Shown piece after piece: positions 1 to 5,979 of a stretch of 5,979 nt of DNA; position 1 is the first letter of the stretch, and each line of letters opens with the position of its first letter. The notes below the pieces were generated by a model. It worked only from the letters and a program-made list of their open reading frames with translations, did not search any database and was not told the DNA's origin. The stretch comes from an uncultured Ruminococcus sp. (GTDB lineage Bacteria > Bacillota > Clostridia > Oscillospirales > Acutalibacteraceae), in contig CACYBZ010000148.1 in the NCBI GenBank assembly GCA_902772795.1, positions 1-5,979 of the forward strand. The letters run 5' to 3'. The position numbers were made by a program, and so were the translations under genes.

Positions 1-20
1 GGAGGAATAGTCTGGAAACA

Positions 21-49
21 TTGAAAAGACAGTGAAAATCTATTATAAT
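21..49 (+). promoter_or_regulatory. Sigma-A promoter of the CNNM/CorC gene
   Basis: TTGAAA at 21-26 (five of six bases match the -35 consensus) is followed by a 17-base spacer and a perfect TATAAT at 44-49. Transcription would begin near 56, leaving a leader of about 45 bases before the TTG start at 101. The spacing and match make this a strong housekeeping promoter by inspection. No operator-like palindrome is obvious around it. Bases 1-20 contain no recognisable end of an upstream gene. Confidence 0.8.
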
Positions 50-87
50 AATACTATAAGCAAAGAAAATGATTTTCTGATTTTTAT

Positions 88-94
88 GAGGTGA
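88..94 (+). promoter_or_regulatory. Ribosome binding site fixing a TTG start
   Basis: GAGGTGA at 88-94 matches the anti-Shine-Dalgarno core. It sits 6 bases before TTG at 101 but directly abuts the TTG at 95, so 101 is the better start. The ATG at 86 in the same frame meets a TGA after one codon and cannot be used. The in-frame ATG at 122 is too far from the site. Confidence 0.7.
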
Positions 95-100
95 TTGGTT

Positions 101-1366
101 TTGGCATCTTATGACATATTAATGCTTATCATTATTATTGTCTGTGTATTTCTTTCTGCGTTTTTCTCATCTATCGAAACGGCGTTTTCTACGGTGAGCA
201 CCATACGAATAAAATATCTTGCTGAACGGGAAAATAAAAGAGCAAAGAATGTCCTGAAAATTATCAATAACTATGACAAGGCTCTTACCGCTATTCTTAT
301 CGGCAACAATATTGTCAATATCGGCTGTTCTTCTGTTTCCACAGCACTCTGTATCAATCTTTTCGGTGATGCGGGCGTAGCTGTCAGCACAGGTGTCATT
401 ACGCTTCTGGTTCTGACTTTCGGGGAGATTATCCCGAAATGTCTGGCAAAAGAAAAATCTGAAGCGTTCTGTCTGGCAACTGCCAAAATTCTGCTGGTGA
501 TTATGGCGGTACTGACACCGTTTGTATTTCTGTTCATTGCTTTGAAATCTCTTGCACTGAAACTCTTTACCAGTGACGCAAACAAGCCTTCCGTTACCGA
601 AGACGAACTGAAAGTGCTTATCGGAACCAGCGAACAGGAAGGCGTACTGGAACAACAGGAAAAAGAACTGGTACAGTCCGCACTGGACTTTGACGAAAAA
701 ACGGCACAGGAAATTCTTACCCCTAGAGTGGACATTACCGCCATTGACATCAGCGAAAGTGCCGAAGAAATCAAAAGAATCATTCTGGAGGAACGCTATT
801 CCCGAATTCCCGTTTACCGGGATGACATTGATAACATTATCGGGATACTGCATACCAGGGACTATCTTGAAGAACTTATCCGAACGGATACCCCTGACGT
901 GGAATCTCTGCTGAAACCTGCCTATTTTGTCTACAAGACAAAGAAACTTTCCTATGTGCTGACGGAACTGAAAAGACAGAAGTTACATATTGCCGTTGTT
1001 ACCGATGATTACGGCGGAACATTGGGTATTGTCACGATGGAAGATTTACTGGAAGAACTTGTCGGCGATATCTGGGACGAAGATGAAGCGGAAACGATAC
1101 GTTATCAGCAGATTAATGAAAATACCTATCATGTCAGCGGAGATATGACGATTTCGGATATGCTGGAACTTCTGGGCCTGCGTGAAGACTATATCGAAAG
1201 CGAAAGTGTATCAGTAGGCGGTTGGGTCATGGAAAATCTGGGGGATATTCCGCAAAAGGGTGACAGCTTTACTTATGACGACCGCTTTGTTTTTACCGTT
1301 CTGGAAACAGACGGGCAGAGAGTGGAAAAAATCAGAATCAACGTCAGTCCCAAAGAATCTTTATAG
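101..1366 (+). CDS. CNNM/CorC (HlyC-type) transporter: DUF21, CBS pair, CorC_HlyC
   Basis: This membrane protein of about 421 residues has the full CNNM/CorC family architecture. The N-terminal DUF21 membrane domain covers roughly residues 5-155. It has a hydrophobic first helix, the FFSSIETAFS stretch near residue 22, GNNIVNI near 68 and the family motif GEIIPK at 108-113. A CBS pair follows: the first from about 203 (LTPRVDITAID) through IPVYRDD to GILHTRDYL near 257, the second ending in VVTDDYGGTLGIVTMEDLLEELVGDIWDE near 299-327. The C-terminal CorC_HlyC domain spans about 339-415. Family members are linked to Mg2+/Co2+ efflux or resistance, with nucleotide binding to the CBS domains; the old name haemolysin C is misleading. 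The start is TTG at 101, chosen for its 6-base spacing from GAGGTGA; TTG at 95 would add two residues. The gene has its own promoter and ends 176 bases before the next gene, so it is probably a separate unit from the acylation genes. The transported ion is inferred from the family only. Confidence 0.92.
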   Translation: MASYDILMLIIIIVCVFLSAFFSSIETAFSTVSTIRIKYLAERENKRAKNVLKIINNYDKALTAILIGNNIVNIGCSSVSTALCINLFGDAGVAVSTGVITLLVLTFGEIIPKCLAKEKSEAFCLATAKILLVIMAVLTPFVFLFIALKSLALKLFTSDANKPSVTEDELKVLIGTSEQEGVLEQQEKELVQSALDFDEKTAQEILTPRVDITAIDISESAEEIKRIILEERYSRIPVYRDDIDNIIGILHTRDYLEELIRTDTPDVESLLKPAYFVYKTKKLSYVLTELKRQKLHIAVVTDDYGGTLGIVTMEDLLEELVGDIWDEDEAETIRYQQINENTYHVSGDMTISDMLELLGLREDYIESESVSVGGWVMENLGDIPQKGDSFTYDDRFVFTVLETDGQRVEKIRINVSPKESL

Positions 1367-1373
1367 GCGGATT

Positions 1374-1410
1374 TTCTGTATCTGAAAATGAAGACAGAGT
1401 ATTTTTTCTT
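1374..1410 (+). terminator. Weak candidate intrinsic terminator after the CNNM/CorC gene
   Basis: TTCTGT at 1374-1379 can pair with ACAGAG at 1394-1399 (one G-U pair), followed by a T-rich run at 1402-1412. An alternative stem, ATTTTC at 1371-1376 with GAAAAT at 1384-1389, is also possible. Both stems are short and AT-rich, and the loop of the first is long, so only the T-tract and the position just after a stop codon argue for a terminator. Confidence 0.25.
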
Positions 1411-1468
1411 TTACGGTCAAAAATAAATCCTGTCAGCGAAAATTTGCAAACAAAATCCCCCGAAATTA

Positions 1469-1496
1469 TTGTTTTTTCGTATTTCTATGCTATAAT
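1469..1496 (+). promoter_or_regulatory. Extended -10 sigma-A promoter of the acylation operon
   Basis: A perfect TATAAT at 1491-1496 is preceded by the extended -10 dinucleotide TG at 1488-1489 (TATGCTATAAT). TTGTTT at 1469-1474 serves as a -35 with a 16-base spacer. Transcription would begin near 1503, about 40 bases before the ATG at 1543. It is the only good promoter seen for the four genes downstream. A short inverted repeat, CGAAA at 1461-1465 and TTTCG at 1475-1479, overlaps the -35 but is too small to call an operator. Confidence 0.78.
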
Positions 1497-1542
1497 ACCG
1501 TTTGTAAATATTTTCCCATGAGGTGAAAAGGAGTATCATTAA

Positions 1543-2061
1543 ATGAAAAAGATGATTAACGTAATTATGGTGGTCATGATGGTGTTTTCCGTGGCAGGCT
1601 GTTCCGCAAAAAGCACCGAAAGCAATGCCCAGCCACAGGGTGAGTCTGTTGTACAGACAGCACAGGTGGATTTGAAAAATGTATTGTCAGATATCAATAC
1701 CCAATATGCTGATGTCACAGGAAATCTCAGAGAGCTTTCCGATGTGGCTGAACTGGAAAAATATTATGCTGTTCCGACAGGTGCAGTCAAACAGTTCGGT
1801 GCGGAAATCGGCTCAGATACCAACGCTCCCGTTGAAATTGTACTCATCGAAGCCAATGACGAAGCATCTGCCGAACAGATAAAACAGAAAATGGATATCC
1901 GTTACAATTCCATTTACAGTATGTATGCGTCATACAGTGCCGAACAACTCGACACAGTAAAAGCCTGTAAAGTAGAAGTCAACGGCAATTTTGTCACAAT
2001 GGTTGTCGCTCCTGACTATGAGGGTATCATGAATATTGTCAACAAGGCGATAGCTGTCTAA
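1543..2061 (+). CDS. DUF4358-type lipoprotein
   Basis: The product has 172 residues. It begins with a lipoprotein signal peptide: MKKM, a hydrophobic stretch at about 5-17, then the lipobox VAGC, with Cys20 the predicted lipidated residue. A Ser/Gln-rich linker follows, to about residue 40. The rest, about 45-170, resembles the DUF4358 family of small Firmicute lipoproteins. The best-matching part is the C-terminal half, where an SMYASYSAEQ segment is followed by a VNGNFVTMVVAPD strand. The family's function is unknown. The start is well supported by AAAGGAG at 1527-1533, 9 bases before the ATG. It is the first gene after the strong promoter and is followed after 13 bases by a DHHW gene, so it is almost certainly co-transcribed with it. 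That context suggests an accessory, surface-anchored role in polysaccharide or wall acylation, which is inference. The lipoprotein call is firm; the family name is from memory of the pattern. Confidence 0.82.
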   Translation: MKKMINVIMVVMMVFSVAGCSAKSTESNAQPQGESVVQTAQVDLKNVLSDINTQYADVTGNLRELSDVAELEKYYAVPTGAVKQFGAEIGSDTNAPVEIVLIEANDEASAEQIKQKMDIRYNSIYSMYASYSAEQLDTVKACKVEVNGNFVTMVVAPDYEGIMNIVNKAIAV

Positions 2062-2074
2062 GGGAGAAAAAACA

Positions 2075-3256
2075 ATGGATAATTTTGAAAATCAACCGTC
2101 AAGGAATACCCGACGCAGAAAGAAAAGTCAAAAGCAAGCCTCCCGGAAAAAATTAATGACGGCATTACTGGCAATTATCGGTATTCTGCTGATTATCTTT
2201 ATTGCATTATGGTGTCGTTCCTGCCGAAGCGAGCAACCCGCTGATAATGTCGAAAACACCTCCTTGCCTGAAGCAACACAACCGCCGACCGAACCTCCTA
2301 CCAAGTCCGTTATGGAAAACACCGTCAGACCTGCCGTTACCGATGACGGACAGTCAGTCGGACAGATGGAGGGAAGCGTCTATGTGTGGAATCAGCAGGC
2401 TTTTGAACTGTTCTATGGCGACCCCGACATGGCACAGCCGTATGCGGAATTTATCAATACAGCGTCCCAGAAACTGGCTGCCAACGGAATAAAGACGTTC
2501 AGTATTATTGTTCCCAACCATGTGGAGTTCGGTTTACCCGACAGACTGAAAAATACTGATGAGGGTATCACGACACTTTCGCAGGCAGAATATATTGCTG
2601 CGGCGTATGGTGGTATGAATCCTGAATTTTCCGCTCCCATTAATGTTTATAACAAACTCGCAGAACACTGTAACGAATATATCTACTTCAATTCTGACCA
2701 CCATTGGACAGGTCTTGGTGCGTATTATGCTTATACGGCATTCGCTGAACAGACGGGTCTGCAACCGCTTTCTTTGACGGAGTGTACCGAAAAATCTGTG
2801 GACGGTTTCACAGGCAGTCTGAGCAGTATCGCTGAGTCTGAATTGAAAGAAGACAGCGTTCATTACTGGCAGTTCCCCTATGCTGTGAACAATACCATCT
2901 ATACGACTGACGGTGGCAGTTATGAACTGGACAGTTGCTATTCTGAAGGTATGGAAAGCGGTAGCGGTACTTACAGTCTGTTCCTTGAGGGGGATAATCC
3001 GCTGGAAGTCATCAGGAGTGAAAGTCCCGTGGGCAACGGTCAGAAAGTTGCCATTGTCCACGAAAGTTACGGTAACGCCTTTACCCCCTATCTTACCTAT
3101 AATTTCAGTGAAGTCTACTCCATTGATTTCAGAAGCTGGGAGGGTAATCTTGCGGAATTCTGTCAGGAAAAAGGAATTGCCAATGTTATTTTCCTCAACG
3201 GTGTAATGAGTTCCGCTACACAAATACAGATAGACGCTATGCAGTCGATTATCTGA
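2075..3256 (+). CDS. Membrane-anchored DHHW / SGNH-like acyltransferase-hydrolase (first copy)
   Basis: The product has 393 residues. A very basic cytoplasmic tail (RRRKKSQK, then SRKK, residues 13-26) precedes one membrane helix at about 28-47, so the remainder should lie outside the cell. A Pro/Thr-rich linker (TQPPTEPPT) follows near 68-76, then the enzyme domain from about 95. The diagnostic DHHW motif is at 208-211 (SDHHWTGLGAYYAY), supplying the Asp and His of the active site. The likely nucleophile is Ser331 in HESYGNAFTPYL. This order matches the AlgJ/AlgX-like branch of SGNH proteins that complete O-acetylation of polysaccharides with an MBOAT partner. Unlike the second DHHW protein here, it lacks the F..YF.DHFP.R segment before the core. 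The ATG is preceded by AAGGGAG at 2060-2066 with 8 bases between, 13 bases after the lipoprotein stop. A terminator-like hairpin follows the stop. Family assignment is strong; acyl transfer and the substrate are inferred from family and context. Confidence 0.88.
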   Translation: MDNFENQPSRNTRRRKKSQKQASRKKLMTALLAIIGILLIIFIALWCRSCRSEQPADNVENTSLPEATQPPTEPPTKSVMENTVRPAVTDDGQSVGQMEGSVYVWNQQAFELFYGDPDMAQPYAEFINTASQKLAANGIKTFSIIVPNHVEFGLPDRLKNTDEGITTLSQAEYIAAAYGGMNPEFSAPINVYNKLAEHCNEYIYFNSDHHWTGLGAYYAYTAFAEQTGLQPLSLTECTEKSVDGFTGSLSSIAESELKEDSVHYWQFPYAVNNTIYTTDGGSYELDSCYSEGMESGSGTYSLFLEGDNPLEVIRSESPVGNGQKVAIVHESYGNAFTPYLTYNFSEVYSIDFRSWEGNLAEFCQEKGIANVIFLNGVMSSATQIQIDAMQSII

Positions 3257-3270
3257 CACGTCAACATTTT

Positions 3271-3313
3271 ACAAAGTAAGCCCAACACAATTACCGTTGG
3301 GCTTATCCTTTGT
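3271..3313 (+). terminator. Terminator-like hairpin between DHHW gene and MBOAT gene
   Basis: TAAGCCCAAC at 3277-3286 pairs perfectly with GTTGGGCTTA at 3296-3305 around a 9-base loop. The stem is extended by ACAAAG at 3271-3276 pairing with CTTTGT at 3308-3313, with TC bulged on the right side. TTTT lies just upstream and the right flank is T-rich, but there is no clean T6-8 run after the stem. It may therefore be a partial terminator, an attenuator, or a stem that protects the upstream mRNA's 3' end. It starts 14 bases after the stop of the first DHHW gene, and the MBOAT gene continues on the same strand without a visible promoter. Confidence 0.7.
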
Positions 3314-3318
3314 ATTGC

Positions 3319-3342
3319 ACAGCCGTTACCACGGTAATCTGT
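3319..3342 (+). promoter_or_regulatory. Second leader hairpin just before the MBOAT ribosome binding site
   Basis: ACAG at 3319-3322 pairs with CTGT at 3339-3342, and GTTAC at 3325-3329 pairs with GTAAT at 3334-3338 (one G-U pair), with CC at 3323-3324 bulged and a CACG loop. It ends 5 bases before the ribosome binding site. The segment ACGGTAAT at 3331-3338 is also the exact reverse complement of ATTACCGT at 3290-3297, which spans the loop and first right-arm bases of the preceding terminator-like hairpin. The two structures could therefore compete. A regulatory role is inference only. Confidence 0.3.
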
Positions 3343-3346
3343 AGGG

Positions 3347-3356
3347 AAAGAAGTGA
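3347..3356 (+). promoter_or_regulatory. Ribosome binding site fixing the MBOAT TTG start
   Basis: AAAGAAGTGA at 3347-3356 matches eight of ten positions of AAGGAGGTGA and is 7 bases before TTG at 3364. The only earlier in-frame start candidate of note, TTG at 3310, lies inside the terminator-like stem and has no ribosome binding site. Confidence 0.65.
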
Positions 3357-3363
3357 AGATTTT

Positions 3364-4758
3364 TTGGTATTTTCAAGTCTGGTGTTTTTGTTTGCCTATC
3401 TTACCCTGACGCTCCTTGTCTACTATACGATAGGCTATAAATTCCGAAATATATTTCTGTTCGTCATCAATCTGGTGTTCTATGGCTGGGGCGAACCGCT
3501 GTTGGTTTTTCTGATGGTCTTCAACATTTTTTTCAACTACCTCGGCGGTTGGTTTGTCGACAAATACCGCTCCAATCAGAAAAAGAAAAAATTATTTTTA
3601 ATTCTTACCTGTGTGCTGGATATCGGTATTCTGGCGGTGTTCAAATATACCAACATGATTACCGAAACACTGAATATGTTACCTTTCCTTTCTATTGGGA
3701 AAGTGGATATCAGTCTGCCTATCGGTATCAGTTTCTATACGTTCCAGACCATGAGTTATGTCATTGACGTATACCGCAATGACGCTCCTGTTTCCAGAAA
3801 CTTCATCAATTTCGGTACCTATGTAGCCCTGTTTCCGCAACTGATAGCAGGCCCGATTGTCCGTTACAGGGACGTTGCCTATCAGCTTGAACACCGTACG
3901 GAAACCTTTGACCGCTTTACCAAAGGTGTCAAACTGTTCTGTATCGGTCTTGGCAAGAAGGTTCTGATTGCCAATCAGATGGGAGCGTTGACAACGGCAT
4001 TGTTCGAGGGAACACAGACCAACGGTTTTCTGGGAACGTGGGTCGGTATTATTGCCTACACCTTTCAGATATACTTTGACTTTTCGGGTTATTCGGATAT
4101 GGCCTGCGGACTGGGCAATATGTTCGGATTTGAGTTCCTGAAAAACTTCAACTATCCGTATATAGCCACTTCCATTACCGATTTCTGGAGAAGATGGCAT
4201 ATTTCCCTTTCGACGTGGTTTAAAGAATACGTCTATATTCCGCTGGGCGGTAACAGAAAGGGGGTCAGACGACAGATTGTCAATCTGCTGATTGTCTGGG
4301 GATTGACAGGGCTTTGGCACGGTGCGTCCTACAACTTTATTTTCTGGGGGCTTTACTACGGCATACTGCTGATTGTAGAAAAGTTCCTGCTGAAGAAATT
4401 TCTGGACAAACTGCCGACAGTGCTGAAACATATCTATACAATGTTTATTGTCATTATCGGCTGGGGACTGTTCTACTTTACCGATGTCAGTCAGCTGTTT
4501 GCTTTTCTGGGTAATCTGTTCAACTTCTCTGACGGGCTGTTCAGTGAATATTCCCTGAACTTTACACTGAACTATCTTCCTATGATGTGCATTGCTCTCA
4601 TTGCCTCCACACCGCTTGGAGCAACGGTCTACAACAAGATAGCTCACACAAAATATGTCTGGATTGCTGAAACCATCTTCTGTGGAATTATTCTGTTTGT
4701 CAGTACAGCAAGCCTTGTCAACCAAAGTTATAATCCGTTCCTGTATTTCCGATTCTGA
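3364..4758 (+). CDS. MBOAT family O-acyltransferase (AlgI/DltB-like)
   Basis: The product has about 464 residues, a typical AlgI/PatA-like length, with many hydrophobic segments. It should move an acyl group, probably acetyl, from a cytoplasmic donor to the outer face of the membrane. The TTG at 3364 gives the typical family opening MVFSSLVFLF; an 18-residue extension back to 3310 would be hydrophilic and unlike the family. Family landmarks appear in order: GWGEP near 39, PIGISFYTFQTMSYVIDVYR near 119-138, LFPQLIAGPIVRYRD near 156-170, YFDFSGYSDMA at 237-247, DFWRRWHISLSTWF with His279, YIPLGGNRKG near 292-301, GLWHGA with the presumed catalytic His319, and the C-terminal YNPFLYFRF. No key residue is missing. 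It is flanked by two DHHW genes, the second starting 16 bases after its stop, so all are likely to work together. No promoter is visible in the 107 bases before it, so expression probably depends on readthrough from 1491-1496. Family certain; acceptor unknown. Confidence 0.93.
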   Translation: MVFSSLVFLFAYLTLTLLVYYTIGYKFRNIFLFVINLVFYGWGEPLLVFLMVFNIFFNYLGGWFVDKYRSNQKKKKLFLILTCVLDIGILAVFKYTNMITETLNMLPFLSIGKVDISLPIGISFYTFQTMSYVIDVYRNDAPVSRNFINFGTYVALFPQLIAGPIVRYRDVAYQLEHRTETFDRFTKGVKLFCIGLGKKVLIANQMGALTTALFEGTQTNGFLGTWVGIIAYTFQIYFDFSGYSDMACGLGNMFGFEFLKNFNYPYIATSITDFWRRWHISLSTWFKEYVYIPLGGNRKGVRRQIVNLLIVWGLTGLWHGASYNFIFWGLYYGILLIVEKFLLKKFLDKLPTVLKHIYTMFIVIIGWGLFYFTDVSQLFAFLGNLFNFSDGLFSEYSLNFTLNYLPMMCIALIASTPLGATVYNKIAHTKYVWIAETIFCGIILFVSTASLVNQSYNPFLYFRF

Positions 4759-4760
4759 TT

Positions 4761-4768
4761 GGCGGTGA
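4761..4768 (+). promoter_or_regulatory. Ribosome binding site deciding the start of the second DHHW gene
   Basis: GGCGGTGA at 4761-4768 lies 6 bases before ATG at 4775 but directly abuts the ATG at 4769, so 4775 is preferred. The distance is the same as that used by the CNNM/CorC gene at 88-101. The site lies two bases after the MBOAT stop codon, consistent with translation of a shared mRNA. Confidence 0.6.
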
Positions 4769-4774
4769 ATGTTC

Positions 4775-5979
4775 ATGAAAGAAAAAGACAAACAAACTAT
4801 ACAGCAGAATACAGAATGTACCGATATGCCTGCAACATCTGCCAACGAAAAAGACCCTATGGAACTTTCACGACAGTTCTATGAAAAATCTATGGGGAAA
4901 GTCAATAAAAATGGTGGCAGTATGCGTTTTGTACCGTCGGTGCTGTTTCTTGCCTTTATTTTTACTATGTCGGTATGGTTCATCTTCGGCGAAAAAGCAG
5001 AATACAGTTCCTCCGAAAAACGTTATCTGGAGAAATTTCCCGAAACAACCCTCAGTAAAATCGCTGACGGTACTTTCGGGGAAAAGTTTGAAAAATATTT
5101 TGCCGACCACTTCCCGAAAAGAAATTTCTGGGTAGGTTTCGATGCTTACTATAATCTTGAACTTGGCAACAACGGAGCAAACGGTGTCTATCACTGCAAA
5201 GGGGATTATCTGATTAATAAACCCGTTCCCGAAACAAACAATCTGGAAAAAAATATCAAAGCCGTAACAGACTTCAAAAAACTTGTTCCCGATACTCCAC
5301 TTACACTGTTATTTGCACCGTCAACGGGCTATATCATCAGTGACGCTTTGCCCGATGTTCACAACACCTACAATGACGACCGTTATTTTGATTATGCACA
5401 GAAAACGCTTTCGGATAACGGCATAGCCTTTGTCGATTTACGGCAGACGTTCAAAGACGCTTATGCCCGACAAGTCAAGCTTTACTACCGTACCGACCAC
5501 CACTGGACGACTTCGGGAGCATATATCGCCTATAACCGTCTTTGTGAAACCCTCGGTGTTGCACCATGTCCGCCGAATCAGTTTACGGCTCAGAATTATG
5601 ACGGATTTTTCGGAACAACCTATTCTACCAGCGGTTTCTGGCTTACTCCTTCCGAAAGTATTCAGGTAAGGACAAATCCTGCCAATTCCGAAAATAATAT
5701 CACCGTCACCATTACCGAAGGCACACAGAAAAAGGAGTATCACTCTTTGTATTTTTATGACCATCTGAAAGAAGATGACAAATATCCCGTGTTCCTTGAC
5801 GGTAACCACCCGCTGACAACTATTCAGAATACAAACGCTCCCAACGGAACAATTATTCTGATTAAGGACAGCTTTTCTCATTGTTTTGCACCGTTTCTTG
5901 CCGAAAACTACCGTAAGGTTATACTGGTGGATATGCGTTACTATAAACAAAGCGTTTCCCAGATGATTACCGCAGAAAA
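4775..5979 (+). CDS. Membrane-anchored DHHW / AlgJ-AlgX-like protein (second copy), 3' end outside window
   Basis: The open frame runs off the right edge with 401 residues visible and no stop, so the C-terminus is missing. A long polar cytoplasmic tail of about 50 residues precedes one membrane helix at about 51-71; the rest should be extracytoplasmic. Residues 79-119 carry the conserved segment SEKRYLEKFP ... F..KFEKYFADHFPKRNFW typical of DHHW and AlgJ-type proteins. The DHHW motif is at 241-244 (RTDHHWTTSGAY). The presumed nucleophile is Ser366 in IKDSFSHCFAPFL, followed by a strand ending in VDMRYYK. The Asp-to-Ser distance of 125 residues is close to the 123 in the first DHHW protein. 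ATG at 4775 is chosen over 4769 for spacing from GGCGGTGA. The gene starts 16 bases after the MBOAT stop and is surely in the same transcript. By family and context it should act with the MBOAT in O-acylating an exported glycan. The high divergence from the first copy suggests a separate role rather than a recent duplication. Confidence 0.9.
   Translation, partial: MKEKDKQTIQQNTECTDMPATSANEKDPMELSRQFYEKSMGKVNKNGGSMRFVPSVLFLAFIFTMSVWFIFGEKAEYSSSEKRYLEKFPETTLSKIADGTFGEKFEKYFADHFPKRNFWVGFDAYYNLELGNNGANGVYHCKGDYLINKPVPETNNLEKNIKAVTDFKKLVPDTPLTLLFAPSTGYIISDALPDVHNTYNDDRYFDYAQKTLSDNGIAFVDLRQTFKDAYARQVKLYYRTDHHWTTSGAYIAYNRLCETLGVAPCPPNQFTAQNYDGFFGTTYSTSGFWLTPSESIQVRTNPANSENNITVTITEGTQKKEYHSLYFYDHLKEDDKYPVFLDGNHPLTTIQNTNAPNGTIILIKDSFSHCFAPFLAENYRKVILVDMRYYKQSVSQMITAE

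Noticed and set aside
1..20. GGAGGA at the left edge as a ribosome binding site for a small upstream gene
   Set aside because: No start codon at suitable spacing is followed by an open frame; it may belong to sequence outside the window.
1443..1508. TTTGCAAA at 1443-1450 and TTTGTAAA at 1501-1508 on either side of the operon promoter, as an operator pair
   Set aside because: The motifs are 8 bases, AT-rich and imperfectly matched, and such sequences are common by chance in AT-rich spacers.
2534..3259. Minus-strand open frame of 241 codons opposite the first DHHW gene
   Set aside because: It is in the same codon-aligned antisense register, and the sense strand carries the DHHW and Ser motifs.
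3310..3363. Upstream TTG start for the MBOAT gene
   Set aside because: It lies in the right arm of the terminator-like hairpin, has no ribosome binding site, and adds 18 hydrophilic residues before the family-typical MVFSSLVFLF start.
3679..4845. Minus-strand open frame of 388 codons opposite the MBOAT gene
   Set aside because: It is codon-aligned with a certain MBOAT gene, its product is polar and Cys/Gln-rich with no recognisable domain, and it also spans the MBOAT stop and the next gene's start.
5729..5742. AAAGGAGTATCA inside the second DHHW gene, identical to the region before the lipoprotein start
   Set aside because: It encodes in-frame residues (Lys-Lys-Glu-Tyr-His) of a continuous protein and no credible internal gene follows; a chance match.

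Overview
The window looks like chromosomal DNA from a low-to-medium G+C Firmicute, most likely a gut or rumen clostridium of the Ruminococcaceae/Oscillospiraceae type. This is inferred from consensus sigma-A promoters, strong Shine-Dalgarno sites, two TTG starts, CTG/CTT-biased leucine codons and the gene families present. No marker gene fixes the species. All five genes lie on the + strand.

Layout: (1) Positions 1-100 hold a near-perfect sigma-A promoter and a ribosome binding site. They drive a CNNM/CorC (HlyC-type) membrane protein with a DUF21 membrane domain, paired CBS domains and a CorC_HlyC domain, probably an ion (Mg2+/Co2+) transporter (101-1366). (2) Positions 1367-1542 are a spacer with a weak terminator candidate and a strong extended -10 promoter. 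(3) From that promoter an apparent operon begins: a small DUF4358-type lipoprotein (1543-2061), a membrane-anchored DHHW/SGNH-like protein (2075-3256), an MBOAT O-acyltransferase of the AlgI/DltB type (3364-4758), and a second DHHW protein that leaves the window incomplete (4775-5979).

The last four genes form a plausible extracytoplasmic acylation module. The MBOAT would pass an acyl group, probably acetyl, across the membrane. The two AlgJ/AlgX-like DHHW proteins, each with one N-terminal membrane anchor and a Ser-His-Asp-type active site outside the cell, would place it on a surface or secreted polysaccharide. The lipoprotein may be an accessory factor on the outer face of the membrane. 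The acceptor glycan cannot be read from this window.

The main regulatory feature is the 107-base gap between the first DHHW gene and the MBOAT gene. It holds a terminator-like hairpin and a second small hairpin, with no evident promoter. Partial termination may therefore set the ratio of upstream to downstream products. No tRNA, rRNA, CRISPR array, insertion sequence or clear horizontal-transfer signature was seen.
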